Shown one piece after another: positions 19,601-27,188 of a stretch of DNA of 64,000 nt (the first letter of the stretch is position 1; each line of letters starts with the position of its first letter). The DNA comes from Calditrichia bacterium (lineage in GTDB: Bacteria > Calditrichota > Calditrichia > RBG-13-44-9 > J075). A program made the translations under genes and the position numbers. The stretch is taken from the NCBI GenBank assembly GCA_020635015.1, contig JACKAP010000004.1:186001-250000 (forward strand). The letters are read 5' to 3'. The notes beneath the pieces were generated by a model that was not told the DNA's origin, searched no databases, and worked only from the letters and a program-made list of their open reading frames with translations.

Positions 19601-20253
19601 CCTATACCTTTCCGGCAAATACCCTGCTCCCCGCAGAGGGTTACATCGTGCTTTGCCGTGATACCAGCCTGTTCCGCGCCCGCTTTCCCGGGGTGAACAA
19701 TTATCTGGGGAATATGGGTTTCGGCCTCAGCGGCGGGGGAGAATTGCTGCGCCTGTACGATCCCGGGGGAACCCTGGTCGATTTCCTGACCTATGACGAT
19801 GTCGCTCCCTGGCCGGTAGAACCGGACGGCGAGGGTCCCACATTGGCACTGAAAAATCCCAATCTCGACAATGCCCTGCCCGGCAGTTGGGCCGCCTCTG
19901 CGGCCTATGGCACTCCCGGGGTGATCAATGATGTGTTTGTGGGAATGGATGCAGCAGCAGCGGTGCTGCCGCAGGGGTTTTCCCTGGAACAGAATTACCC
20001 CAACCCGTTCAATCCGGCGACAGTGATTAGTTATCAGTTGTCAGTTGTCAGTGATGTGAAGCTGGAGATCTATAATCTGTTGGGGCAGAAGGTGGTGACG
20101 CTGTTCGAAGGCCGCCGGGAGGCCGGAATGCATCAGGTGCGCTGGGACGGGCGGGATGCTGCCGGGAGAAAAGTTGGTGCCGGGGTCTACTTCTACCGCC
20201 TGGAAGCCGGGAAGCATTATACGGCGGTGCGGAAAATGGTTTTACTTAAATAA
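16699..20253 (+). CDS. CotH-like kinase protein with lamin-tail domains and T9SS sorting domain
   Basis: A 1184-residue secreted protein with signal peptide MKPLLCLLLLILLPGLSGYA. Order: lamin-tail domain (about 25-100; LLNEVMSSNG, DWIEIYNPGPASVDLGGFGL), a beta-rich insert, chitobiase-type C-terminal domain (about 375-435; GDAIHYTLDGSFPTPDAP), CotH domain (about 445-750; WGIHNIREKVNEHF, NNIKFWRPQTPDGRWRWILF, DTDFGFG), a bacterial-repeat-like stretch, a second lamin-tail domain (about 930-1010; INEINYNSAPAFDPEDWVEF) and a type A sorting domain (LEQNYPNPFNPATVISYQL to the end). CotH proteins are atypical protein kinases known from spore coats; the role in Gram-negative secreted proteins is unclear. 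The sorting domain contains an in-frame heptamer repeat (20032-20052). Confidence 0.85.
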   Translation: MKPLLCLLLLILLPGLSGYAQNPLLNEVMSSNGTTLQDEDGDTPDWIEIYNPGPASVDLGGFGLSDDSTDLFRWTFPPHLLPPQTHLLVFASGKDRRSIPRVWETQIDWGDEWRYFVGVAEPPADWRQPGFDDSSWPTGPSGFGYGDGDDATVIPATISCYIRHTFTVGDPATILRGFLHVDYDDAFVAYLNGSEIARANIGTPGIIPHYQQWSDDYREAQIYQGGLPDAFPLDNIQSLLQSGENVLAIQVHNYGPTSSDMTMIPFLTLGMDISPPGANGLNPLLASLLPHMHTNFKIKAEGEIISLTAPGGQLADQLESGYLPVDISLGRQPDGWDNWLYFSEATPGVSNTTSGIAGIAPEPQFSHPGGFYSGVIALTLSANPGDAIHYTLDGSFPTPDAPTYSGAIVISATTVVRAAVYNSGQLPGRSVTHTYFVNENSTLPVISLSTDPGNFFDNDSGIYVLGPNADPAFPYFGANFWQDWERPLHIEMFESDGSLAFSIDAGTKIFGGWSRGHAQKSLSIFARSRYGYSEIDYPVFPDKPIAQYEALVLRNSGNDWPITLFRDPLMTGLLDHIDTDRQAYRPAIVFLNGQYWGIHNIREKVNEHFVAANHPPVDPNRVDFLENDAQVLEGDNSHYLSLIDYITTHNLNDPVSYEYVNSQMEVAQFRDYEIAQVYFDNTDWPGNNIKFWRPQTPDGRWRWILFDTDFGFGIFDPQAYLNNTLAFALETNGPAWPNPPWSTFLLRRMVSSVYFRNNFINRFADLLNTEFQPARVIERIDQMAAVLAPEMSRHYSRWGGSVSEWQANVQVLRDFASNRPSYMRAHIGSQFNLSGMGQVSVSTSPAAGGKVQLNSLLLSNFPWSGYYYYNVPQTLTAIPNPGYRFAGWDGITPAMENPVSFLLNQSSLYITALFEPDSTFQGPVVINEINYNSAPAFDPEDWVEFYNNSGAELDLGGWYFRDEEDIHTYTFPANTLLPAEGYIVLCRDTSLFRARFPGVNNYLGNMGFGLSGGGELLRLYDPGGTLVDFLTYDDVAPWPVEPDGEGPTLALKNPNLDNALPGSWAASAAYGTPGVINDVFVGMDAAAAVLPQGFSLEQNYPNPFNPATVISYQLSVVSDVKLEIYNLLGQKVVTLFEGRREAGMHQVRWDGRDAAGRKVGAGVYFYRLEAGKHYTAVRKMVLLK

Positions 20254-20286
20254 TATGGTATGACCCAAACAACGGGTCATACCATA
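20254..20286 (+). terminator. 13-bp hairpin after T9SS gene, GTATGACCC stem
   Basis: TATGGTATGACCC (20254-20266) and GGGTCATACCATA (20274-20286) enclose a 7-base loop, starting at the base after the stop. A weak T-rich run (TTAATTTTTTGG) follows. Same stem core as at 6844 and 60946. Confidence 0.7.
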
Positions 20287-20367
20287 CTATTAATTTTTTG
20301 GATATTTGCGCGGATATCGCTATGTTCTCCACCTGTATTCAGTGGCACTGATTTGGACAAGTTAATT

Positions 20368-20455
20368 GCCACAGAGACACAAAGATCACAGAGAACTGAC
20401 AACTGAGAACTGACAACTGACAACTAACACTCAGTGATCTCTGTGGCTCTGTGGC
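20368..20455. repeat. 88-bp palindromic element, CTCTGTGGC ends with AACTGAC heptamer core
   Basis: GCCACAGAGACAC begins the element and its inverse CTCTGTGGCTCTGTGGC ends it; between lie about five AACTGAC-type 7-mers. A close copy is at 27034-27120, rearranged copies at 42466-42559 and 63400-63477, and half copies at 40840-40866, 49192 and 49405. The 3' arm overlaps a spurious upstream start of the next gene. Confidence 0.75.
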
Positions 20456-20519
20456 AAAAAATTATTTTCGGGTTAAACGGCAAACTAGTCAATCTTTCAA
20501 ATTACTAAAGGAAAACCCC

Positions 20520-22502
20520 ATGGAAATCATTGGCGTATCGGATATTCTGGTTTTTATTGCGTTTGTGGTATCAGTGATCACGATCGGGCTTTACAAGAGT
20601 ACTGGAGAAGAAACTCACAGTGAGCATGGCGCGCAGGATTACTTTCTAGCCGGCCGGGGATTGACCTGGTGGCTGATCGGCTTCTCCCTGATTGCCGCCA
20701 ATATTTCCACCGAGCAGTTTGTCGGCATGTCTGGCAAGGCCGCCGACTGGCTGGGGATGGCGATCGCCAGCTACGAGTGGATGGCGGCGATCACTTTGGT
20801 GGTGGTGGCATTTTTGTTCCTGCCAACCTTCCTGAAGAGCGGCATCTATACCATCCCGGAATTCCTGGAATACCGCTACAACACCTTCGCCCGGACCGTT
20901 ATGGCCATCGTCACCATGATCATCCTGGTGGGGGTGCCGACCGCTTCGGTGATCTATTCCGGCGCCAAGGTGATCTGCGTGTTCTTCCAGGGCAAGACCC
21001 TGCTGGGGCTGGATTTGGGTAACATTACCGTCGGCTGCTGGATTATCGGCACCCTGGCGGCGCTCTATGTCTTTGCCGGCGGTTTGAAGGCCTGCGCCTG
21101 GGCCGACCTGATCCAGGGGGCGGCACTGATACTGGGCGGGGTGGTGATCGCCTATTTCGCGATGCGGGCGCTGGGGATTGCCGATCCGGAAGCCCTGGCC
21201 TCGACGGCCACCAACGGGGTGAGTGCCGATGCACTGAAAGAGATGGGGGCGCTGGCGCGCTTCCAGGCCCTCAATGCCGGCGACTGGGCCACCGGTAAAC
21301 TCCATATGGTTAAACCAGCCAGCGATCCGGAAATTCCCTGGACCGCCCTGGTGGTGGGGCTGTGGATCCCCAACTTCTTCTATTGGGGCTTGAACCAGTA
21401 TATCACCCAGCGCACCCTCGGTTCCAAATCGCTGGATGACGGGCAAAAAGGGATCGTCTTTGCCGCTTTTCTGAAGCTTTTGATTCCTTTCCTGGTGGTG
21501 ATTCCGGGCATCCTGGCCTTCAACCTCTTCAGCGGCGACCTGCACCATCAGGCGAATGTGAAGAATGAGTATATTCTGAAACAGTTTGAACGCGGGGATG
21601 CAAAGTTATACGTTTTCACCGACACGTTTGCCGAGATGAATTCCGATAAGGCCCAGGCGCTGCTGACCCATAATGCCGGAATTCTCGGTCAGGCGGTGGA
21701 TTCCACGGTGCTGAGCGATGCGCAGCAGGTTTACGAGGTCAACTCGCAATGGCTCGCTGCCGCCGAAAAACAGAATAACACCCGTGCTGAAGGCCAGGCA
21801 TTCAAATTTTCTGACAAACTGGTCGGCTATGATTACGACGCCGCCTTTCCCACCCTCCTGAAAAATTTACTGCCGGTGGGCTACGGCATCCTCGGGTTTG
21901 TGCTGGCGGCGATATTCGGCGCGGTGGTCAGCTCCCTGGCCTCGATGCTGAACTCGGCTTCGACGATTGCCACGATGGATATCTATAACAAGGTCAAATC
22001 TTCTGCCAGCCAGTTCGAGCTGGTGACTGCCGGCCGGGTCTTCACCGTGCTGTTCGTGCTGATCGCGATCCTGATCGCGCCCAATCTCGACAATCCGAAG
22101 TTCGGAGGCATTTTTACCTTCATCCAGGAATTTCAGGGATTCATCTCCCCCGGGGTGCTGGCGATCTTCCTCTTCGGCCTGCTGGTGCACCGCACCCCGC
22201 GCTTTGCCGGCACGGTGGGGCTGCTGCTCAATCCGGTGCTCTACGGCACTATCAAGTGGGGCAACCTGACCGGGATCGGCTTCCTGGAAAGCCTGTCGAC
22301 CCTCTCCTTCCTCGACCGGATGGCGGTGTGTTTCTTTACGGTGATCGCCGTGCTGACCGTGATCACGTTGCTTAAACCGCTGCCGAAGCCGGTAGACCTG
22401 CCGGTCAACGAGAAAATGGATATCTCCACCTCCAAGTCGACCAAGACCTTCGGCTATGTGGTGGTGGCCCTGACGCTGGCGCTGTATGTGATTTTCTGGT
22501 GA
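20520..22502 (+). CDS. Sodium/solute symporter (SSS family, SGLT-like), long form
   Basis: ATG at 20520 has AAAGGAAAA upstream; the earlier in-frame ATG (20451) lies inside the repeat and is rejected. 660 residues, about 14 membrane segments. Family marks: QDYFLAGRGLTWWLIGFSLI, ANISTEQFVGMSG, then FGAVVSSLASMLNSASTIAT with MDIYNK. A hydrophilic stretch of about 90 residues (roughly 345-440, ANVKNEYILKQFERGDAKLY) is inserted between helices, as in SGLT homologs of this group. It should drive sodium-coupled uptake of a sugar released by the upstream hydrolases; which sugar is not visible. Confidence 0.88.
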   Translation: MEIIGVSDILVFIAFVVSVITIGLYKSTGEETHSEHGAQDYFLAGRGLTWWLIGFSLIAANISTEQFVGMSGKAADWLGMAIASYEWMAAITLVVVAFLFLPTFLKSGIYTIPEFLEYRYNTFARTVMAIVTMIILVGVPTASVIYSGAKVICVFFQGKTLLGLDLGNITVGCWIIGTLAALYVFAGGLKACAWADLIQGAALILGGVVIAYFAMRALGIADPEALASTATNGVSADALKEMGALARFQALNAGDWATGKLHMVKPASDPEIPWTALVVGLWIPNFFYWGLNQYITQRTLGSKSLDDGQKGIVFAAFLKLLIPFLVVIPGILAFNLFSGDLHHQANVKNEYILKQFERGDAKLYVFTDTFAEMNSDKAQALLTHNAGILGQAVDSTVLSDAQQVYEVNSQWLAAAEKQNNTRAEGQAFKFSDKLVGYDYDAAFPTLLKNLLPVGYGILGFVLAAIFGAVVSSLASMLNSASTIATMDIYNKVKSSASQFELVTAGRVFTVLFVLIAILIAPNLDNPKFGGIFTFIQEFQGFISPGVLAIFLFGLLVHRTPRFAGTVGLLLNPVLYGTIKWGNLTGIGFLESLSTLSFLDRMAVCFFTVIAVLTVITLLKPLPKPVDLPVNEKMDISTSKSTKTFGYVVVALTLALYVIFW

Positions 22503-22531
22503 TCGTTTGAATGGCTTGCAGAATTCTTGGC

Positions 22532-22578
22532 GCGGCCTTTGGCCGCAACCAAATGTTAAATGCTTAATGCTAAATGGT
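22532..22578. repeat. Small hairpin plus TAAATGC heptamer array
   Basis: GCGGCC-TTT-GGCCGC (22532-22546) follows the symporter stop by 30 bases, then 7-mers AAATGT/TAAATGC/TTAATGC/TAAATGG (22551-22578). The same heptamer occurs at 36265-36298. Confidence 0.55.
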
Positions 22579-22598
22579 CATTGTTGATCCATACTATT

Positions 22599-22733
22599 CC
22601 CCGCCTTCTCCAAGGCGGGGACAGATTGGCGAAGCGTCCAGCAAGCCAATCAGGGGCGGTTGCGCGCGTCCAACCGCCCCTGCGCTGTTCGCTGAACGCT
22701 TCACGGCCCTGTCCCCGCCTTGAAAATGCGGGG
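22599..22733. other. Nested three-tier palindrome (structured DNA/RNA element)
   Basis: Outer stem GGCGGGGACAG (22614-22624) with CTGTCCCCGCC (22709-22719); middle stem GAAGCGT (22631-22637) with ACGCTTC (22696-22702); inner stem AGGGGCGGTTG (22652-22662) with CAACCGCCCCT (22671-22681). Alternative local hairpins CCCCGCC...GGCGGGG exist at both ends (22599-22620; 22713-22733). It separates the symporter from the convergent sigma-factor relic. It may act as a bidirectional terminator, be a mobile palindrome, or encode a structured RNA. Confidence 0.55.
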
Positions 22734-22784
22734 AATAATTTGCATGATCTGCGTGCAATTATCCCCTCAAAATCCCGCACGATA

Positions 22785-23505
22785 TTATCCCCTACTGAGC
22801 TTCCGCTTCAACCGTTCCATCACCCGGCTGTGCATCTGGGAGATGCGCGATTCGGAAACCTGCAGGATCTCACCGATCTCCCGAAAATTCAGTTGTTCAT
22901 AGTAGTAGAGAACGATCATCAGGCGGTATTTTTCCGGCAGCTGCCGGATCAGGCGGAGCCAGCAGCCGCCGCTGTTCATGGGTTTCCATCACGCTCTGGG
23001 GTTTGATGAGTGCCGGTTCTCCATTACCTGGTAGAAATTATCCCGGCCTTTGCGCCGTCAGGGGCTGATCAGCGACACCGGGGCGGCATGGTGCAATTCT
23101 GCCTGCCATTGGGCATAAACCGACGAGCTAACCCCCAGCCGTGCCGCCACCGTTTCATCGCCAATCTCCTGCTGATGCTCCTGCGCCAGCATCTCCTGCG
23201 CCCGGGCGATGCGCCGGCTGCGCAGCATCTGGGTGCGGGTCAGTCGCCCCCCGGCGGCGCAGCTCGTCGTCGAGATCGCCCCGCGGATGCGCGGATAGGC
23301 GAAGGTCTCGAACTTCACCCCCAGCGCCGGATCGTAGCGCTCCCGGGCCTCGCTCAGCCCGATCATCCCCGCCTGCCTGCACCAAACTCCTCCCGCGGCA
23401 CCTCCGGCGCCGAAGCGCGCGGAAATGACGGTGCACCACATGCTGCACCAGGCGGTGATATTGCGCCAGTATCCTCTCGTGGGTGGTATAGATAGATTTA
23501 TTCAT
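22785..23505 (-). pseudogene. Sigma-28 (FliA/WhiG-like) sigma factor, multiply frameshifted
   Basis: All regions of a FliA-type sigma factor are readable in order but in changing frames. N-terminus and region 2: MNKSIYTTHERILAQYHRLV, QAGMIGLSEARERYDPALGV, KFETFAYPRIRGAI, DDELRR. Region 3: RIARAQEMLAQEHQQEIGDE, VAARLGVSSSVYAQW. Linker: NFYQVMEN, ETHEQRRLLA. Region 4: RQLPEKYRLMIVLYYYEQLN, ISQMHSRVMERLKRKLS. At least five frame changes are needed, mostly in G/C-rich runs. AGGAA precedes the ATG at 23505. By family it would direct flagellar or developmental promoters; no flagellar gene is nearby. The conserved residues argue for recent decay or assembly error. Confidence 0.72.
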
Positions 23506-23543
23506 ATCGATTCCTATATGTAGTTATATCCAGTTTGTGATGG

Positions 23544-23730
23544 AATAGAACGCGGATTTCCGCGGATGACGCGGATTTCCGCGGATGACTGATTTAATTG
23601 AAAGACAAAGGCATAGAAAAATCCTGTGGCCTGTTCATTCGTTTTACTTACTGCCTTTGTGTAAATCTTTGATAACACCACGCGAAGCATCTTAATAAAA
23701 TCCGCGTCATCCGCGTCATCCGCGTTCTAT
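23544..23730. repeat. About 190-bp element with CGCGGATGA repeat ends, copy A
   Basis: The left end is a CGCGGATGA/CGCGGATTT repeat (23550-23590), the right end its inverse (ATCCGCGTC repeats, 23699-23728). Between is a conserved core with AATCCTGTGGCC, TCATTCGTTTTAC, TTTGATAACACCACGCGAAG and CATCTTA. Copy B at 24955-25176 has the same core in the same orientation; the two flank the gene at 23736-24892. Fills the gap between the sigma relic and that gene. Confidence 0.75.
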
Positions 23731-23735
23731 GCCGT

Positions 23736-24596
23736 TTACCGCACCAGCAACATTTTACGGATCTGGGTAAACGCCGCGGCCTGGAAGCGCAGGAAGTAGA
23801 TGCCCGAGGCCAGCTGATCCCCGCGGTCGTTCCGCCCGTCCCACACCAGCAGGTGGCGGCCCGGCGCCAGGCGCCCGTCTGCCAGGGTGCGCACTTTCAT
23901 CCCCAGGCTGTTGTAGATCGCCAGTTCCATCCGGCCGCCCGCCTGCGCCGGAATGTCGAAACGGATGCGGGTCTCCGGATTGAAGGGGTTGGGGTAGTTC
24001 TGATGCAGGGCGAAGACTTCCGGCAGCGCTTCCGGCGCTTCCACCGACACCGGCCCATGGAAGCTGCGCACCCCCTGGTAATCCACATCGGCGAGCTGGT
24101 ACCAGTAGGTCGCGCCGCCGCTCAGGTTCCCGTCTGCATAGCGATACTGCCGGGCGCTGCTGCTGTTGCCGGCGCCGGCCAGGGTTTCGTCGTCTTCGTA
24201 GGAAGCGATCTTCACATATTCCCCGGCGGCAGCGGTGGCGCGGTAGACCTCGAAGCCGAGGTTGTTGATCTCGCTCCCGGTTTCCCACTGCAGCAGCACC
24301 TTCTGATCTTCGATGCCCGCACTGAAGGCGCTCAACTGTACCGGCAGGCTGATGTCGGTCAGCAGCGCCGGGATGGCTTCCTCATTGCCGGTGATGTCGG
24401 TATTGCTGAAGTTGGTGACATTGTAGTTGGGCAGCCCGGCAAACCAGTTCAGCGCCCCGCTGGCCGGGGCCATGTCATACACGATGGTGATGCGCACGAC
24501 CGGGGTGTAGGTGACCTCGATGGTGCCGAAGTTGCCGCTGTTGTAGGTGTAGGTATAGCTGACCCGCCCGTCCGTGGAGCGGTATGCCTCGGTCAC
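23736..24596 (-). CDS. Secreted T9SS cargo protein, C-terminal part (frameshifted)
   Basis: Main part of a gene whose N-terminus is in another frame at 24593-24892. It contains a region resembling the repeated PNYNVT motif, a fibronectin III-like domain (VLLQWETGSEINNLGFEVYR, YWYQLADVDYQGVRSFHGPV) and a type A T9SS sorting domain (LHQNYPNPFNPETRIRFDIP, LGMKVRTLADG, SGIYFLRF). The frame joins near 24600-24615 (PADL then PGLPNYNVTEAYRSTDGR). Restored length is about 385 residues. It is likely exported and anchored at the surface; no enzymatic domain is visible. Confidence 0.78.
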   Translation of the reverse strand: MTEAYRSTDGRVSYTYTYNSGNFGTIEVTYTPVVRITIVYDMAPASGALNWFAGLPNYNVTNFSNTDITGNEEAIPALLTDISLPVQLSAFSAGIEDQKVLLQWETGSEINNLGFEVYRATAAAGEYVKIASYEDDETLAGAGNSSSARQYRYADGNLSGGATYWYQLADVDYQGVRSFHGPVSVEAPEALPEVFALHQNYPNPFNPETRIRFDIPAQAGGRMELAIYNSLGMKVRTLADGRLAPGRHLLVWDGRNDRGDQLASGIYFLRFQAAAFTQIRKMLLVR

Positions 24597-24892
24597 ATTA
24601 TAATTGGGCAGCCCCGGGGAACCAGGTCGGCGGGAAAGCGCTGCGCGGAAAAGCTCACCTGGGGATTCTGTGCCCGGAAGGTTGCATCCAACTGGAAGGC
24701 ATTCTGGAACACCCGGATGAACTGCTGGCCGTCATCGGAGACGGCTTCCACATCCAGCACCAGGGTGCCCTGCCCCGCCGCCGGGGTGTTGAAGCTGTTG
24801 CTGATCAGCACCAGCCGGGTATGCACCGCCCCGAATAGCGGCAACGCCAGGGCGAGCAGGAGATAGATTGAAAAATATGGTTTCAATGACAT
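24593..24892 (-). CDS. Same T9SS cargo protein, N-terminal part
   Basis: ATG at 24892 has AAGGAG 7 bases upstream and opens a signal peptide (LKPYFSIYLLLALALPLFGA), followed by a beta-rich domain (VLDVEAVSDDGQQFIRVFQN, ATFRAQNPQVSFSAQRFPAD). A longer frame from 25078 would run through repeat copy B and is rejected. The frame ends falsely at 24593 because of a one-base shift near 24610; the protein continues in the 23736-24596 frame. Confidence 0.68.
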   Translation of the reverse strand: MSLKPYFSIYLLLALALPLFGAVHTRLVLISNSFNTPAAGQGTLVLDVEAVSDDGQQFIRVFQNAFQLDATFRAQNPQVSFSAQRFPADLVPRGCPIIM

Positions 24893-24954
24893 TTTGGCTC
24901 CTTCAGGTTGATCGTCTGTTACTGAACATCTAATATCTTTGAAAAAAGACTTCA

Positions 24955-25176
24955 TAGAACGCGGATGACGCGTCAGGGTTTTTACATAGAACGCGGATGA
25001 CACGGATGACGCGGATTTACGCGGATGAATGATTGAATTGAAAGACAATGGCATAAAAAAATCCTGTGGCCTTTTCATTCGTTTTACTGCCTTTGTGGTA
25101 TAACTTTGATAACACCACGCGAAGCATCTTAAAAAAATCCGCGAGAATCCGCGTCATCCGCGTCATCCGCGTTCTA
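24955..25176. repeat. About 190-bp element with CGCGGATGA repeat ends, copy B
   Basis: Same organisation and core as copy A (23544-23730), with an extra partial left end (24955-24986). The cores differ by scattered substitutions and a 4-base gap. The right end (ATCCGCGTC repeats) stops at 25176, 19 bases from the stop of the next gene. Confidence 0.75.
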
Positions 25177-25194
25177 TTCTCCCTTCCGTTACCC

Positions 25195-26942
25195 TCAATC
25201 CTTCATTTTCCCCTTCACCTTCTTTATTCCGCTGACCGGTTTGGTCACAGTGGTTTCACCGCGGGTGTTGACGGCGGCCGGGAGCGGCTGGGGCGCAGCG
25301 GCCGGGGCGGCGGTGAGGCCGCTTTCTTCCCCCTGGTTGAGTTGATAGAGGGTATAGTCCTCCCCGTACACCCCGCCGTCTAAATTGAAATCGGCGATCT
25401 GGTAGCCCTCGGCGCCCTGGTTGAGCTGGTAGAGGGTATAATCTTCGCCGTACCCCCGCCGTCGCCGCTGCCGTCGCCGGCGACCATGCCCCAGATACCG
25501 GTAACCACTTCATGAGCGCCGCTGTTGCCGTAGTATTGGGCGATGCCGCTGCTGAAATCATACAAACTGCTGACCGCATCCAGGGTCTGGGTGATGGCGC
25601 TCATCGCCGCCAGGTGGTTGCGGTGGTAGAGCACCAGGTAATAATCGCCCGGCAGCACTTTAAAGCTGACCGCGCCGCTGCCGCTGGTATCCACCACGCT
25701 GCCGTCGCTTTTGATGAAGGCGGCCCGGCTGTCGAGGGAGTCGGCCGCCAGGGGGCCGCTGCGCAGTTCGATCAGCACCCAATCCACCACATCCGCGGGG
25801 ATGGCGCTCACGCTTTCCGCGCCACTGTAGTTCCAGGGGGCGCCATCGTAAGGCTGATTTAGCGGCAGGGAAGCGGTGAGGTCGGTGCGCATGCTGTCGC
25901 TGTCAAAGGGGCCCTCCAAAAAGGCTTTGAGATTGGCGCTGATGATGATCTCGGCAATCGGTTGATCGATCGTCGCGGCGGTCCAGCGGGAGAAGGCGTC
26001 GATGCCTCCCAGGGTGACCGCATTGTGGGTGGTATCCGCTGTCCCGCTCTGGTAGCGCCAACTGCTGCCCGAATCGGTGGAGCGGAAGAGAACCAGGTGC
26101 TCTTCGGTAAGGCCGTTCAACTCCGCCTGGAGGTAGTTGAACTTCAGGGTGGCATCCAAGCCGGTGTTGTTGGCGGGAATGATATCATAATAGCGTTCGA
26201 TGCCGGTATGACTGTTCCCGCTCTGGGGCGCGTGGCCGCGGCGGATTTCGGTGGCGCCGAGATTGGCGCTGCTGCTGAGCTCCGCTCCCAATCCGGCCAC
26301 ATTCAGGGCGGAGGGCGCATTCAGATCCCGGGTGGCGCGGATATCCCCAGAAGCGCCTTTCACGCGCCCGGCGGCGCTTTCCGCCAGGGTGCCGCTGGTT
26401 CCCAGGTCGGCAATGTTTCCGTTAAGGTCGAGGTCGCCGCTGCTGAGGGTCAGAGTTCCGCTCACGCTGATGTCGCCGTTCAGCTGCACCGCTCCGGCGG
26501 GTTTGTTCACCGTCAGGTGGTTAAAGCTTTCCCCGGCGGGATTGCCGATGGCCTGGGTGCCGCTGCCGGTCAGGTTGACCATCCCGCTGCCGGACTTAAA
26601 GACCCCATTATTCTGCCAATCCCCGCTGACGACGATTTCCATATCGCCGTCCACCGCCAGGGTGTCGCCGCTGCCGATCACCAGGGAAACCGGGCCGGAC
26701 CCGTTGCCGGACTCGATCGCCCCATCGTTCTGCCGGTCGCTGCCGGCGCCGATTTCCATCTCGCCGTCCGCTGCCACGGCGCCGGCGGCCGGCAGGGTCG
26801 TCGTGGCGGCGGTGCCTTTTTCATTGACTTGCTTCCGCACCTTGCTGGGCGCGTCTTTCGCTTCCACCTTACTCTGCGCGTGCCCCGTAACCGCGGGAAG
26901 CAGCAGCGCCGGCAGCAGCAGCAGTTGGGTATATTTTTTCAT
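25195..26942 (-). CDS. Secreted beta-helix-like protein with dockerin-like calcium repeats (frameshifted)
   Basis: Signal peptide MKKYTQLLLLPALLLPAVTG. Residues about 60-240 are G/N/D-rich repeats (GDMEIVVSGDWQNNGVFKSG, LTLSSGDLDLNGNI) typical of autotransporter-like beta-helices, followed by a beta-sandwich region. The frame breaks at a C5 run at about 25452-25456 and would stop at 25380. In the restored frame the end reads GGVYGEDYTLYQLNQG twice with DFNLDGG between, a dockerin/EF-hand-like calcium-binding duplication, then a basic tail KPVSGIKKVKGKMKD and stop at 25195. The duplication resembles calcium repeats of T9SS-group proteins. Full length about 582 residues. Probably an extracellular or surface structural protein. 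Confidence 0.72.
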
Positions 26943-27033
26943 GGTTTGTCTCCTGTTTTGGCCACGGATGAAACCCGGATTCTTGAAGCTTAGGATCGGT
27001 TAAAGAATTATTTGTCGAATATCAAATAGGGTT

Positions 27034-27183
27034 GCCACAGAGACACAGAGCACACAGAGAACTGACAACTGATTACTGACAACTGGACAACTAACTCAGT
27101 GATCTCTGTGCCTCTGTGGCGGAGGTTCATAAGTTAATGTTTAATCAATCCTTATCTGTGAAAATCCGTGTCAATCCGTGGCT
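27034..27183. repeat. 88-bp CTCTGTGGC/AACTGAC palindrome (second copy) plus ATCCGTG half element
   Basis: 27034-27120 matches the element at 20368-20455 in ends, heptamer core and length. 27152-27183 adds AATCCGTGTCAATCCGTGG, half of the 16495 element. Together they fill 26943-27188, the gap between two minus-strand genes. Confidence 0.75.
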
Positions 27184-27188
27184 GAAAT

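Noticed and set aside
20451..20519. Upstream ATG (20451) of the second symporter
   Set aside because: It lies in the CTCTGTGGC repeat; ATG 20520 has a good ribosome-binding site and the family's normal N-terminus.
24893..25078. N-terminal extension of the T9SS cargo gene up to 25078
   Set aside because: It runs through repeat copy B, lacks a ribosome-binding site, and the ATG at 24892 has AAGGAG and starts a signal peptide.
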